NCBI GenBank assembly: GCA_023823795.1
Contig: CP085710.1
Location: 2,940,001 to 3,004,000, forward strand
Direction: 5' to 3'
Origin: Bacillus sp. F19
GTDB taxonomy: Bacteria; Bacillota; Bacilli; Bacillales; Bacillaceae
DNA: 64,000 bases
The first letter of the stretch is position 1. Each line of letters starts with the position of its first letter. The notes below the pieces were generated by a model. It was not told where the DNA came from and did no database searches. It was given only the letters and a program-made list of their open reading frames with translations. Both the position numbers and the translations under genes were made by a program. This document shows positions 16,072 through 24,707 of the stretch, piece after piece.

Positions 16072-17519
16072 AGGTTCATCACCACCATTCGTTCATCTGT
16101 CATTTCTTGAATCGCATAGTACGGCCCTTCCTTCCCAAGGCCGCTGTTTTTCACTCCCCCATAAGGCATAACGTCATTGCGATAAGTGGATACATCATTA
16201 ATAATGACGCCACCGTATTCCAGAACTTTTGCCGCCCTCATTGCCAGCTGCAAATCACGTGTGAAAATTCCTGCCTGTAAACCATACTCTGATTGATTAG
16301 CCGAATGAAATGCCTCTTCAATATCTTGATAAGGGATGATACAAACGATCGGGGCAAAGACTTCTTTACATACCACCTTCATGGCAGGATTCGTGTCAAC
16401 AAGTACCACTGGATATAAAATCGCCCCTTCCCTCTTTAATGGAAGCAAAGATTGGGCTCCTTGTTCCATGGCTTCTCTCACCCATTCCTCTGATCGAATA
16501 GCGTCTTTTTCACTGATCATCGGGCCCACATCTGTTTCTGTTTTTTCAGGATCGCCGACTATCAGCTGCTGAACATGTGATAAGTAGTTTTCCGTAAACT
16601 CTTTTAATACCGATTGATGGACATATAAGCGCTGTACAGCTATACAGGCTTGTCCAGCATTATGAAAACTTCGGCTAGCTGTCAGTTTTGCAGCAAGATT
16701 GAGATCTGCATCATGATGAACAATATTTGGAGAATTGTTTCCCAGTTCAAGCGCTACAGGCCTCAGTCCGCTTCGTTCTTTAATATGCTTGCCTACTTCA
16801 CCAGAACCCGTAAACGTATACATGGCAATTCGTTCATCTTCCAATAGCCATTCACCCACTTCACTTCCTGCTCCGGTTATGATGTTCACATATCCCTTAG
16901 GAAGACCTGCCTCTTCTAAGAGTTCTACTAGCTGAAAGGTTGCAAGAGGAGTTGAAGTTGCAGGCTTAATAACAATGGTGTTTCCAGCCGCAAGAGCGGG
17001 CGCTATTTTATGGACGCCCAATAATAAAGGATAATTGAATGGGGTAATCACTCCTATGACCCCTTTAGGAACACGAATGGTAAATCCCAGACGGTTATCT
17101 GAGCCTTCTGTCGCCTGAAGAGGAATCATTTCACCTGCGATTCGTTTAGCTTCTTCAGCAGACAAACGAATCGTGTTAATCGTGCGATCCAGTTCCCCTG
17201 TTGCATCTTTGCGTGTTTTTCCAACCTCTCTTACTAATGAAATCTCAAAATCCTCTCGTCTTTGTTCCATTAAATCTGCTGCTTTTGATAGAATATTAGA
17301 TCGTTGATAGGCAGTTAATTTGTCTGATTTAAAGATTTTTTCAGCTGCACTCACGGCTTGATTCACATGTTGTTTTTCCGCTTTAGAGATTGATGCAATC
17401 ACTTCACCTGTGTACTTATGGTAGACAGGAATATGATGGACTGTGTAAATTTGTTCTCCATTAATGTATAAATGGAAGTTTTTATGATTCAGCATGGAAG
17501 TTTGTGTCTCAGTCATCAT
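16068..17519 (-). CDS. Aldehyde dehydrogenase, candidate dehydropantoate dehydrogenase
   Basis: About 483 residues with a full ALDH fold: TPFNYP and KPATSTP in the cofactor site, the catalytic Glu in ALELGNNSPNIV, the catalytic Cys in NAGQACIAVQ, and VFAPIV. ELGNNSP rather than ELGGKSP places it near the lactaldehyde/glyceraldehyde-3-phosphate-type ALDHs. Several ATG codons follow each other; AAGGAG at 17526-17531 favours ATG 17519 (six bases) over 17525. It lies between the decarboxylating dehydrogenase and the SDR. In the proposed pathway it would oxidise 4-dehydropantoate to 3,3-dimethylmalate (EC 1.2.1.33). Confidence 0.87.
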   Translation of the reverse strand: MMTETQTSMLNHKNFHLYINGEQIYTVHHIPVYHKYTGEVIASISKAEKQHVNQAVSAAEKIFKSDKLTAYQRSNILSKAADLMEQRREDFEISLVREVGKTRKDATGELDRTINTIRLSAEEAKRIAGEMIPLQATEGSDNRLGFTIRVPKGVIGVITPFNYPLLLGVHKIAPALAAGNTIVIKPATSTPLATFQLVELLEEAGLPKGYVNIITGAGSEVGEWLLEDERIAMYTFTGSGEVGKHIKERSGLRPVALELGNNSPNIVHHDADLNLAAKLTASRSFHNAGQACIAVQRLYVHQSVLKEFTENYLSHVQQLIVGDPEKTETDVGPMISEKDAIRSEEWVREAMEQGAQSLLPLKREGAILYPVVLVDTNPAMKVVCKEVFAPIVCIIPYQDIEEAFHSANQSEYGLQAGIFTRDLQLAMRAAKVLEYGGVIINDVSTYRNDVMPYGGVKNSGLGKEGPYYAIQEMTDERMVVMNL

Positions 17520-17529
17520 TTTCATCTCC

Positions 17530-18615
17530 TTATATAGAATTCATGCTCATTTTGGTCATTTGCTGGTGAATCGCTTCTCCAAATTCACTTGTCGAATTTT
17601 TACCGCCGAGATCAGGGGTAGACACTTTTTGTTCAAGAAGAACCTCTTCAATAGAAGAAACGATCAAGTCGCCTATATCAGAAAAGCCAAGATGCTCCAT
17701 CATTAAGCTAATACTCCAGATTTGTGCAATAGGATTGGCAATTCCTTTTCCGGCGATGTCAGGTGCAGAACCATGAATCGGTTCGAACATCGACGGATAG
17801 TTTTTTTCCGGATTAATGTTTCCAGAAGGCGCAAGACCAAGGCCACCGACAATGGCTGCGCCCAGATCAGTTAATATATCGCCAAACAGGTTGCTGCCAA
17901 CGACTACATCCAATTCTTCTGGTCTTGTAATAAAGTAAGCAGCCAGTGCATCAATATGATAAATATCAGTCTTGATGTTCGGATGATGCATGCCGATTTC
18001 TCTGACGATTTCATCCCAGAAAGGCATCGAGTGATTTATACCATTCGATTTTGTTGCTGCCGTCAGCCTTCTCTTAGGTCTTTTTTCAGCAAGCGAATAG
18101 GCATATTTGATGACTCTTTCGCTTCCATATCTCGTAAAAACATTATTTTGTACCGCCAGCTCAAAAGGAGTATTCTCGTGAAGGCGCCCTCCCATGTTGG
18201 AGTATTCCCCTTCAGTATTTTCACGGACTACAACAAAATTCAAATCATCATGAGCTTTATACCGGAGGGGACTGTTCAAACCTCTTAATAGTTTAATAGG
18301 CCTCAAATTGATATACTGCTGAAAGGCCCTGCGAATGGGCAAGATCAGTTCCCATACTGAAATGTGATCAGGCACAGTTGGAGCACCAATTGCTCCAAGC
18401 AGAATGACATCGTAATCCCGCAGAATGTCCAAGCCATTTTCCGGCATCATCTTTCCATGTTTTAAGTAGTAATCACAATTCCAATCAAATGTGTCTATTG
18501 AGAAATGAATTCCTCCGTGGATTTCCTCAATTCTCTTTAATGTTTTCAATCCTTCTACCATGACTTCCGGTCCAATTCCATCTCCAGGTATGGCAGCTAT
18601 TGAGAAATGTTGCAA
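17530..18615 (-). CDS. Beta-decarboxylating dehydrogenase (tartrate/D-malate type), candidate dimethylmalate dehydrogenase
   Basis: 361 residues of the isopropylmalate/isocitrate dehydrogenase superfamily, TtuC/DmlA branch: IPGDGIGPEVMVEG at the N-terminus, the substrate Arg residues in the LRPIKLLRG region, VVRENTEGEYSNMGG, the catalytic Tyr/Lys and metal ligands in VVGSNLFGDILTDLGAA, and the NAD loop EPIHGSAPDIAGKG. Known relatives oxidise and decarboxylate D-malate, tartrate or isopropylmalate. 3,3-Dimethylmalate is a close structural analogue, and its decarboxylation to 2-oxoisovalerate (EC 1.1.1.84) would fit the operon. The start is TTG after AGAGGTGAT. It is the first gene after the sigma-54 promoter. 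Confidence 0.87.
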   Translation of the reverse strand: MQHFSIAAIPGDGIGPEVMVEGLKTLKRIEEIHGGIHFSIDTFDWNCDYYLKHGKMMPENGLDILRDYDVILLGAIGAPTVPDHISVWELILPIRRAFQQYINLRPIKLLRGLNSPLRYKAHDDLNFVVVRENTEGEYSNMGGRLHENTPFELAVQNNVFTRYGSERVIKYAYSLAEKRPKRRLTAATKSNGINHSMPFWDEIVREIGMHHPNIKTDIYHIDALAAYFITRPEELDVVVGSNLFGDILTDLGAAIVGGLGLAPSGNINPEKNYPSMFEPIHGSAPDIAGKGIANPIAQIWSISLMMEHLGFSDIGDLIVSSIEEVLLEQKVSTPDLGGKNSTSEFGEAIHQQMTKMSMNSI

Positions 18616-18652
18616 GCTATCACCTCTTTTTGTTCTGTTAATAGATTATTAA

Positions 18653-18668
18653 TGCAAGTTCCATGCCA
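18653..18668 (-). promoter_or_regulatory. Sigma-54 (-24/-12) promoter of the nine-gene operon
   Basis: The minus strand reads TGGCATGGAACTTGCA, matching the sigma-54 consensus TGGCACG-N4-TTGCA with GG and GC at the right spacing. It lies about 40 bases before the first gene of the operon and downstream of an adjacent sigma-54 activator gene. Confidence 0.88.
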
Positions 18669-18741
18669 ATTCTGTTAATTTAAAATATTCTGAATTATAA
18701 AGACGTTATAAGGTATAAAAATTCTGAGCAACTATTATTTA

Positions 18742-18777
18742 TGTTTCATTTTGCATCATGTGTTTCAGATTAAAACA
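18742..18777 (-). promoter_or_regulatory. Candidate upstream activator site
   Basis: An inverted repeat TGTTT-N7-AAACA at 18761-18777 sits right after the activator's stop codon, and a second TGTTTCA at 18742-18748 repeats one half 19 bases away (about two helical turns). The spacing of about 75-110 bases upstream of the -24 element fits binding of an enhancer-binding protein. Confidence 0.45.
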
Positions 18778-20610
18778 CTAAAGCTTATATTCTTTGATTT
18801 TCCGCCAAAGGGTTGATCGATCAATTCCAAGTGATTTTGCTGCTTCTGACTTACTTTCATATTGCTTAAGCGCAACTTGAATTAAATCTTTTTCTTTTCC
18901 TTTAATGGTTGCATTGCCAGCAGGTATGTGGGATTTGTTTATTCTAAGTTTAGGATAAAAAAACGAGGCATCTTTTGCAGATATGACTGAATCTTGTTGA
19001 AGCAAGACAATTCGTTCCAAGACATTTCTTAACTCACGGATATTTCCCGGCCAGTGATACTCTTGTAATACTGAAAAAAAGTCTTCATCAATCTTTTCAA
19101 TTTGTTTGCGATGCTGTTCATTGAATTGCTGGATAAAATGGCGGGTAAGGAGGGGAATATCCGCAAGTCTTGTGCGCAATGGCGGCAAATCAAGTGACAG
19201 CACATTTAAACGATAGTATAAATCATTTCTAAATCGCTTATTTCCAATTTCGGATTCAATGTTTGTATTGGTTGCTGCGATAATACGGACATTCACGGGT
19301 ATAGTACGTTTGCCTCCAATCCTTCGAATTGATCTCTCCTGTAAAACTCTTAATAAGTGCGCCTGAATTTGCAATGGCATTTCACCGATTTCATCCAAAA
19401 ATAAAGTTCCGCCATGCGCCAATTCAAATAGTCCTTGTTTTCCTCCTTTTCTTGCTCCAGTAAAACTTCCTTCTTCATAGCCAAATAGTTCACTCTCCAG
19501 TAAACTTTCAGGAAATGCGGCACAATTAACTGCAACAAAAGGTCCGATTGCTCTGGTGCTTTGTAAATGAATTCCCTGGGCAAATAATTCTTTTCCTGTT
19601 CCAGACTCCCCTGTAATTAATACCGTAGCGTCCGTTTTCGCAAAAACCTTTGCCTGTTCCTTTACTTCACAGATTTTTTTCGCTTCCCCTACAATGTCAT
19701 TAAGCGTATATTTAGCCTCCAGCCCATTCTCATGCAGCTTTTTCCTTAACTTCATTTCCAGCCTTTGCAGGTCTGTAATCTCTTTAAAATTGGATACTGC
19801 TCCTACAACAGTGTTATTAAGAATAACAGGATACCGATTAATCATGAATTGCCGGTCCTGAATTTTGGCTACATCCCCTATTTCCTTCTTACCTGTTTGC
19901 AGAACTCTCAGCATATCTGAATTTGGGATATAATCTGCAATATTTCGGCCAATAACTTCTGCTTCCAAACCCAGAAATACTTTCGCATTATTATTGGTCA
20001 ACGTGATTTTCCCTTGCCGATCAACTGCGATTAATCCATCATGTGCAGAATCTACAATAGCCTGCACTTGATATTTTTCTTTAAACATCTCTTTTGTAAC
20101 ATCGATTAATTGGATGGCCTGACGAATAGCGGAAATAACCGTATCCATTGAAGGCTGAACAAAAAAGAGATGTTCTTTTGCTTGTTGTGCAAATGAAAGG
20201 TTATTTTCCCAAGAAGGTACAAGAATGGTTGTGTTTTTCTTTGCGTTGCCGAAATGAACCTGTTCCCTGCTGCAAATTTCATAACGATTTTGATACTTAA
20301 GATGATTTTCAATGTCTAACCACTTTTTTTCTTCTTCTGAGACCATAATAAGGGGATTTTTATCATTAAGATCATGGTCCTCTATTGTTTTTTCGAAATC
20401 ATTTAAGTGAATGGAAAGTGAAACAATTGGAATGGAAAGTGAGTGAACCTCGTTTACATAAGTTAAGGGCGTAATTAGAACAAATGGGTTCATCATATGA
20501 TCTATAACTGTTTTTTTTGAATGGAAGCAGGAAGGCTTATGACCGTGTTCACTTAAAATCTGAGTGACGATTGCTTCTAGTGATTTATTCAATTTATACA
20601 ATGCGATCAA
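18778..20610 (-). CDS. Sigma-54-dependent transcriptional activator (PAS-AAA-Fis)
   Basis: About 610 residues. An N-terminal region of about 190 residues resembles a PrpR-type sensing domain. A PAS domain follows ([16 protein letters not shown]), then the AAA+ domain with Walker A GESGTGKE, the GAFTGA loop in its normal form ([11 protein letters not shown]), Walker [12 protein letters not shown] and the R-finger region, then a Fis-type helix-turn-helix ending [20 protein letters not shown]. No receiver domain is present, so it is ligand-sensing rather than kinase-controlled. AAAGGAG at 20621-20627 suggests TTG 20610 as start; the frame stays open to an ATG at 20646. It lies next to a perfect sigma-54 promoter and very probably controls the operon at 18615-9897. 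Confidence 0.88.
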   Translation of the reverse strand: MIALYKLNKSLEAIVTQILSEHGHKPSCFHSKKTVIDHMMNPFVLITPLTYVNEVHSLSIPIVSLSIHLNDFEKTIEDHDLNDKNPLIMVSEEEKKWLDIENHLKYQNRYEICSREQVHFGNAKKNTTILVPSWENNLSFAQQAKEHLFFVQPSMDTVISAIRQAIQLIDVTKEMFKEKYQVQAIVDSAHDGLIAVDRQGKITLTNNNAKVFLGLEAEVIGRNIADYIPNSDMLRVLQTGKKEIGDVAKIQDRQFMINRYPVILNNTVVGAVSNFKEITDLQRLEMKLRKKLHENGLEAKYTLNDIVGEAKKICEVKEQAKVFAKTDATVLITGESGTGKELFAQGIHLQSTRAIGPFVAVNCAAFPESLLESELFGYEEGSFTGARKGGKQGLFELAHGGTLFLDEIGEMPLQIQAHLLRVLQERSIRRIGGKRTIPVNVRIIAATNTNIESEIGNKRFRNDLYYRLNVLSLDLPPLRTRLADIPLLTRHFIQQFNEQHRKQIEKIDEDFFSVLQEYHWPGNIRELRNVLERIVLLQQDSVISAKDASFFYPKLRINKSHIPAGNATIKGKEKDLIQVALKQYESKSEAAKSLGIDRSTLWRKIKEYKL

Positions 20611-20676
20611 TTTCTCCACTCTCCTTTCTTTTTTATAATTTATCATATTAATACATAAAAAAAGAGCCCAATTCTC

Positions 20677-20787
20677 ATGAACTTATCAACAAAACATATT
20701 ATTCTATCCTACATGAATGCACTGGTGGAGCATGACAACTTTCACGTTCAGCAAATTCTTTGCTTTTTAAATGAAAAGAGGCAATAA
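20677..20787 (+). CDS. 36-residue protein, possibly Sda-like
   Basis: ATG 20677 opens a 36-codon frame, [20 protein letters not shown] and onward to NEKRQ, stopped at 20785-20787 within a terminator. The pattern LS-x-x-x-I-I-x-x-Y-x-x-A resembles the start of the sporulation checkpoint inhibitor Sda, a small helical hairpin that blocks the KinA phosphorelay kinase; the second half matches poorly. AAAAAGAG upstream is a weak ribosome site. A real gene is plausible because a terminator follows directly, but the assignment is tentative. Confidence 0.35.
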   Translation: MNLSTKHIILSYMNALVEHDNFHVQQILCFLNEKRQ

Positions 20788-20812
20788 AAGGGAGCATTTA
20801 TTGCTCTCTTTT
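20785..20812. terminator. Terminator between the 36-codon frame and murG
   Basis: TAAAAGGGAGCA and TTGCTCTCTTTTA form a stem with one mismatch and a four-base loop. A T-rich run follows on the plus strand (TTTTATTATTT); on the minus strand it lies 17 bases after the murG-like stop. Confidence 0.6.
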
Positions 20813-20828
20813 ATTATTTAGAAGTTTC

Positions 20829-21887
20829 TTATCTGGCGTTTATCTCCCTTACCAATACTCCAATAGCGTCCTTCTTCTCAAGTGATGTCATTTTCTCCTT
20901 TATTGCATCTCTTCTTCTCTTTAAATCAGCAAGATGTATAACCAATGTATCCACTGATAAATTTTCTTCCTCAAGCATCACGGCATATCCTTTTTCCTGA
21001 AACGATCTCCCGTTTAATATCTGATCTCCCCTGCTTTGATTTTTCGTAAGAGGAATAATGAGCATAGGGATTTTTAATGCAAGGAATTCGAAGATGGAAT
21101 TCGAGCCTCCTCTAGTAATGACAAATTCCGTTGCTGCCAAATAATGAGGCAGCTCGTCATGAACATATTCGAATTGTTTGTAGTCCTTCAAATTTGCATA
21201 GTTCTCATCAACATTGCCTTTTCCGCATAAATGAATAATCTGATAATCTTTCAGCAGCGGCAATGCAGCTCTAATAGTCTCGTTGATTTTTTTTGCCCCC
21301 AGGCTGCCGCCCATCACTGTTAATACCGGACGTTTGCGGTCAAAGCCGAGCAGCTCCGTTCCTTTGTATGGAGATCCTTTTAAGATCCCTCTGCGAATCG
21401 GTGATCCGATAGCAGCCGTTTTATCTTTTGGAAAATAGTTTAGCGTTTCTTCAAATGAAGTAAATATTTTTGTAGCGAAGCGCTGTGCAATTTTATTGGC
21501 AAGTCCAGGAGTCATATCGCTTTCATGAATCAGAACAGGAATGTTCAGTGATTTTGCTGCAATAATGACCGGTACGGAAACAAAACCGCCTTTTGAGAAA
21601 ACCAAAGCAGGCTTCAGTTTTCTTAGTACTTTCCTTGCATCCATGCAGCCTTTTAACACACGAAAACTGTCAGCCACGTTTTCAAAATCGAGATACCTTC
21701 TCAGCTTTCCGCTAGAAATTCCATGATAGGGAATAGAGATTTTCTCAATCAGTTCCTTTTCAATCCCTTTTTTAGAACCTATATATTGGACGTCCCAGAC
21801 GTTTTTATCAAGCTCATCTATAATCGCGATATTTGGCGTGACATGCCCTGCTGAACCGCCTCCTGTAAAAACGATCGTTTTTTTCAT
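20829..21887 (-). CDS. murG: MurG-like UDP-GlcNAc:lipid I glycosyltransferase
   Basis: 352 residues of the MurG family (GT28): GGGSAGHVTPNIAI at the N-terminus, GGSLGAKKINE at the start of the second domain, HLCGKGN, and the nucleotide-binding ITRGGSNSIFEFLALKIPML. MurG adds GlcNAc to lipid I at the inner face of the membrane to make lipid II. The gene is isolated: the normal dcw context (murD, ftsW, murB) is absent, so this is probably a second copy as found in some Bacillus groups. AAAAGGAGGCC precedes ATG 21887. Function as a true, redundant MurG or as a glycosyltransferase with a changed role cannot be told apart here. Confidence 0.85.
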   Translation of the reverse strand: MKKTIVFTGGGSAGHVTPNIAIIDELDKNVWDVQYIGSKKGIEKELIEKISIPYHGISSGKLRRYLDFENVADSFRVLKGCMDARKVLRKLKPALVFSKGGFVSVPVIIAAKSLNIPVLIHESDMTPGLANKIAQRFATKIFTSFEETLNYFPKDKTAAIGSPIRRGILKGSPYKGTELLGFDRKRPVLTVMGGSLGAKKINETIRAALPLLKDYQIIHLCGKGNVDENYANLKDYKQFEYVHDELPHYLAATEFVITRGGSNSIFEFLALKIPMLIIPLTKNQSRGDQILNGRSFQEKGYAVMLEEENLSVDTLVIHLADLKRRRDAIKEKMTSLEKKDAIGVLVREINAR

Positions 21888-21903
21888 ATGAAATGGCCTC
21901 CTT

Positions 21904-22782
21904 TTAAATTCTGAACTGCGAAAGAAATGCTAAAAATTCTTTTTGCTTTTTATGAGTGTATTTCATGATGGCATATGTATGAGCTTCGGGCAATGGAATA
22001 GAGGGACAATCGACCTCCAGCAGTCTTCCTTCAAGCATTTCTCTCCTTACAGTTGAAGCTGGAAGAAACGAAACACCAAGTCCTTCGACAATAAACCGTT
22101 TCGTAATGTGAATTTGGGAGACCTCCATCATTCGAATGCCGGGATAGTTTGTTTTTACAGCTCTGCACAGGGAATCCCAGTATACAGGATGATTATGAGT
22201 GAGAAGGTAATTTGATGTTAAAACCTCTTCCTCATTAAGAGGGAGTGCACTTTCAGAATCCATACCATCGTGCGGGGCGACAAGTAATACCTTATCTTTG
22301 TACAGAAGCTGACAGTTTAAATCTGGATGCGTGCTTTCTGAACAGGACAAACCCAGATCCACCTTTTCATTCAGCACCGCCTTTTCAATCTCGCTTGATT
22401 CAATAATTTTAACGGAAATTTCTACCTCAGGAAACTGGTTGCAGTATTTTTTAAGTACATAAGGAAGAATCGTGTCCGCAATCAGCGGGGAAATAGCCAG
22501 GGTAAACTGCGATGTAAACCCCTGCTGAAAGGATTGAAGCTTTACTAGCCCATTCTGATAAACTGAAAGAAGCTCCTTTGCATGCTTCAAATAAATCCTT
22601 CCCTCTTCTGTCAGCTTAATTCTCCGGCCATCTCGCTCAAATAAGGAAACCCCGAGCTCTTTTTCAAGCAGTTTGATATGAACGGAAACAGTTGGCTGGG
22701 AAATGTAGAGAAGCTCAGCTGTTCTTCTGAAATTTTCGCATTCTGCAGCAGTCACAAATGTTTGGAGCCAAGTGAATTCCAT
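21904..22782 (-). CDS. citR: LysR-family regulator CitR
   Basis: 292 residues: N-terminal helix-turn-helix (FTWLQTFVTAAECENFRRTA, YISQPTVSVHIKLLEKELG) and a C-terminal two-lobe effector-binding domain. It is divergent from a citrate synthase gene with about 100 bases between them, the arrangement of citR-citA in Bacillus subtilis, where CitR represses citA. AGGAGA at 22789-22794 favours ATG 22782 (six bases) over ATG 22788. The ATTAAG-ATT-CTTAAT palindrome just upstream is a candidate site. The name rests on gene arrangement and family. Confidence 0.8.
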   Translation of the reverse strand: MEFTWLQTFVTAAECENFRRTAELLYISQPTVSVHIKLLEKELGVSLFERDGRRIKLTEEGRIYLKHAKELLSVYQNGLVKLQSFQQGFTSQFTLAISPLIADTILPYVLKKYCNQFPEVEISVKIIESSEIEKAVLNEKVDLGLSCSESTHPDLNCQLLYKDKVLLVAPHDGMDSESALPLNEEEVLTSNYLLTHNHPVYWDSLCRAVKTNYPGIRMMEVSQIHITKRFIVEGLGVSFLPASTVRREMLEGRLLEVDCPSIPLPEAHTYAIMKYTHKKQKEFLAFLSQFRI

Positions 22783-22795
22783 ATTCATTCTCCTA

Positions 22796-22810
22796 ATTAA
22801 GATTCTTAAT
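22796..22810. promoter_or_regulatory. Palindrome in the citR-citA intergenic region
   Basis: ATTAAG-ATT-CTTAAT, perfect six-base arms with a three-base centre, 13 bases upstream of the citR start. It contains the T-N11-A spacing of LysR-family sites, so it may be the CitR operator. The region is AT-rich, so chance is possible. Confidence 0.4.
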
Positions 22811-22890
22811 CAAATGATTTATATATTTTTAATTTTCTTAATACTTATTATTTTATAAAATAAACAGTACAAAGGAAAGGAGAGATTTTC

Positions 22891-23979
22891 ATGGTTATCA
22901 AAGGATTAAAAGGCGTTGCAGCTGCTGAAACAGCAATCAGCCATATTGACGGGGTAAATGGCCGATTGATTTACAGAGGACTTGATATAGGGGAATTGAC
23001 GAAAAATCATTCGTTCGAAGAAGTTTCGTATTTACTTTGGCATGGAGAATGGCCAGACTCTCGCCAGCTCCTTCACCTGAAAAAAGAACTGAAGAAACAT
23101 CGCGAGCTTCCTGAGTATTTAGAAAATCTGCTAATCAGTCTCCCGGCTGAGATGGATTTTATGAGCGTTTTGAGAACAGCGGTTTCAGCAGCTGGTCCTT
23201 CAAATAAAGATAAGCCCTCTTATTCAGACAGCATCCGGTTAACGGCTATGATGCCGACAATCATCGCATGCAGAAAAAGCCATTTAGAAGGCAGGCCCTT
23301 TGTCCGCCCTTCAGCAGAGCTTGATCATGTTGAAAATTATCTTTATATGCTTAATGGAGAAAAGCCTGCGGAATCCAAGCGTAAGGCTCTGGAAACCTAT
23401 ATGATTTTAACTCTAGAGCATGGAATGAATGCTTCTACATTCTCGGCCAGAGTTACTGTCTCTACCGAGTCTGACATCTATTCAGCGGTGACCTCCGCTA
23501 TTGGCACGATGAAAGGTCCGCTTCATGGAGGAGCACCCTCTGAAGTTATTGCCTTTTTAGATGAAGCGGCCAAAAGCGGTAATTTTGAAAAACTGATTCG
23601 GGAGAAAATAAATCGCGGGGAACGATTAATGGGGTTTGGCCATCGCGTATATAAAACGCATGACCCAAGAGCTTTGGCACTGAAATCAGTTTTACTTGAG
23701 ATTGCAGGTAAGGATGAATGGCTTGGTCTTTCCCTAGAGGTGGAAACGGCTGCTGTCAGCCTGCTTCAAGAGCTGAAACCGGGAAGAGCATTATACACAA
23801 ATGTTGAATTTTATGCTGCAGCCATTATGAAATCTATTCAAATGGAATCAGAGCTTTTCACCCCGACTTTTACAGCAAGCAGAGTTGTCGGCTGGACGGC
23901 TCATGTCCTGGAGCAGTCTGAAAATAATACGATTTTCAGACCGGAGTCTCACTATATTGGGAGAATGCCTGTGGTTTAA
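22891..23979 (+). CDS. citA: Citrate synthase CitA (minor)
   Basis: A 362-residue citrate synthase. The catalytic His pair and Asp are in GPLHGGAPSEV and GFGHRVYKTHDPRA, with RVVGWTAHVLEQ near the C-terminus. It condenses acetyl-CoA and oxaloacetate to citrate. The position beside a divergent LysR gene and away from icd/mdh marks it as the minor citA type rather than citZ. AAGGAAAGGAGAG precedes ATG 22891. A hairpin about 190 bases downstream may end its transcript. Confidence 0.87.
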   Translation: MVIKGLKGVAAAETAISHIDGVNGRLIYRGLDIGELTKNHSFEEVSYLLWHGEWPDSRQLLHLKKELKKHRELPEYLENLLISLPAEMDFMSVLRTAVSAAGPSNKDKPSYSDSIRLTAMMPTIIACRKSHLEGRPFVRPSAELDHVENYLYMLNGEKPAESKRKALETYMILTLEHGMNASTFSARVTVSTESDIYSAVTSAIGTMKGPLHGGAPSEVIAFLDEAAKSGNFEKLIREKINRGERLMGFGHRVYKTHDPRALALKSVLLEIAGKDEWLGLSLEVETAAVSLLQELKPGRALYTNVEFYAAAIMKSIQMESELFTPTFTASRVVGWTAHVLEQSENNTIFRPESHYIGRMPVV

Positions 23980-24174
23980 TCTCAGATATTTAAAGAGAAA
24001 CGCAGGCTGCGTTGATTTTGTATACTACAGATAACCTGAAGCGGTCCAAAGAGTGCATAAAAAATGTGGCTTTGCGCACAGAAAATGCGGATTTGGCACA
24101 GCCCGATTAGGTACCAATTCCAAGGTATGCCAATTAAATCCCGTTTACTGTTTTTAAGAATCACCCTTTAATGA

Positions 24175-24214
24175 AAAAAGACACAATAAGCATCGCTCAT
24201 TGTGTCTTTTCTTT
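24175..24214 (+). terminator. Terminator hairpin downstream of citA
   Basis: AAAAGACACAAT and ATTGTGTCTTTT form a 12-base stem with a ten-base loop, followed by CTTT. It lies about 190 bases after the citA stop and could also serve the minus-strand remnant at 24226-24330. Confidence 0.65.
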
Positions 24215-24225
24215 ACATTTTCACT

Positions 24226-24330
24226 TCAGCTGGCTGCTCAGACCACTTTTTATTTTTTTCGGCGACCGGCTTTTTTGACCAAAAGGTTGCTAGAATTGGA
24301 CCGGAAATGTTATGCTATACTGCTCCAAGT
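24226..24330 (-). pseudogene. C-terminal scrap of a lost gene
   Basis: On the minus strand a short open stretch reads NISGPILATFWSKKPVAEKN followed by KKWSEQPAEVKM and a stop, then a terminator. It looks like the last helix and charged tail of a membrane transporter, and the frame is closed upstream. The family is not recognised. The rest of 24331-24650 shows nothing I can support. Confidence 0.25.
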
Positions 24331-24653
24331 ACACTTGGCCGCGCAGCTAGCGAACCAATTACGTGTAGAGTTTAGGACACCAAATTTATAAACGCCTTCT
24401 CACTGTTTCACTTACTAAGTAATTGATGGCCTTTAGCTTACCACTCTCATTAGTATTGTTCTTTGTCTTGGAGCTTTCTCTTTCAGGGGCAGATCCCGGT
24501 AATAAATTAAAGTGTCGGTTTTTGCATTTTAAGTTTTTTTCCATATTTTTTACCTCTACTTTCTAACCTTCAAAATAAATCTATTATATTGGAATCTGAT
24601 TCTATTATTATTTCGGTCACTCCTCTCAAATTTTTTAAAAGATATATAAGAAA

Positions 24654-24703
24654 AAAAGCCCTTGATTAATAAACCTGCAGAAGGTTTTTAATCAAGGGCT
24701 TTT
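24654..24703 (-). terminator. Terminator of the spo0E-like gene
   Basis: AAAAGCCCTTGATTAA and its complement form a long stem that contains a smaller hairpin (AACCTGCAGAAGGTT). On the minus strand a TTTTTTT run follows. It starts four bases after the spo0E stop. Confidence 0.85.
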
Positions 24704-24707
24704 CCCA

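Noticed and set aside
17530-18615. Reading this gene as leuB (isopropylmalate dehydrogenase)
   Set aside because: The sequence is of the tartrate/D-malate branch and no leucine-biosynthesis genes are near.
9897-18615. Tartrate degradation as the function of the operon
   Set aside because: It would explain the first dehydrogenase but not the ALDH, SDR, amidohydrolase, deacylase or vitamin-type ECF importer.
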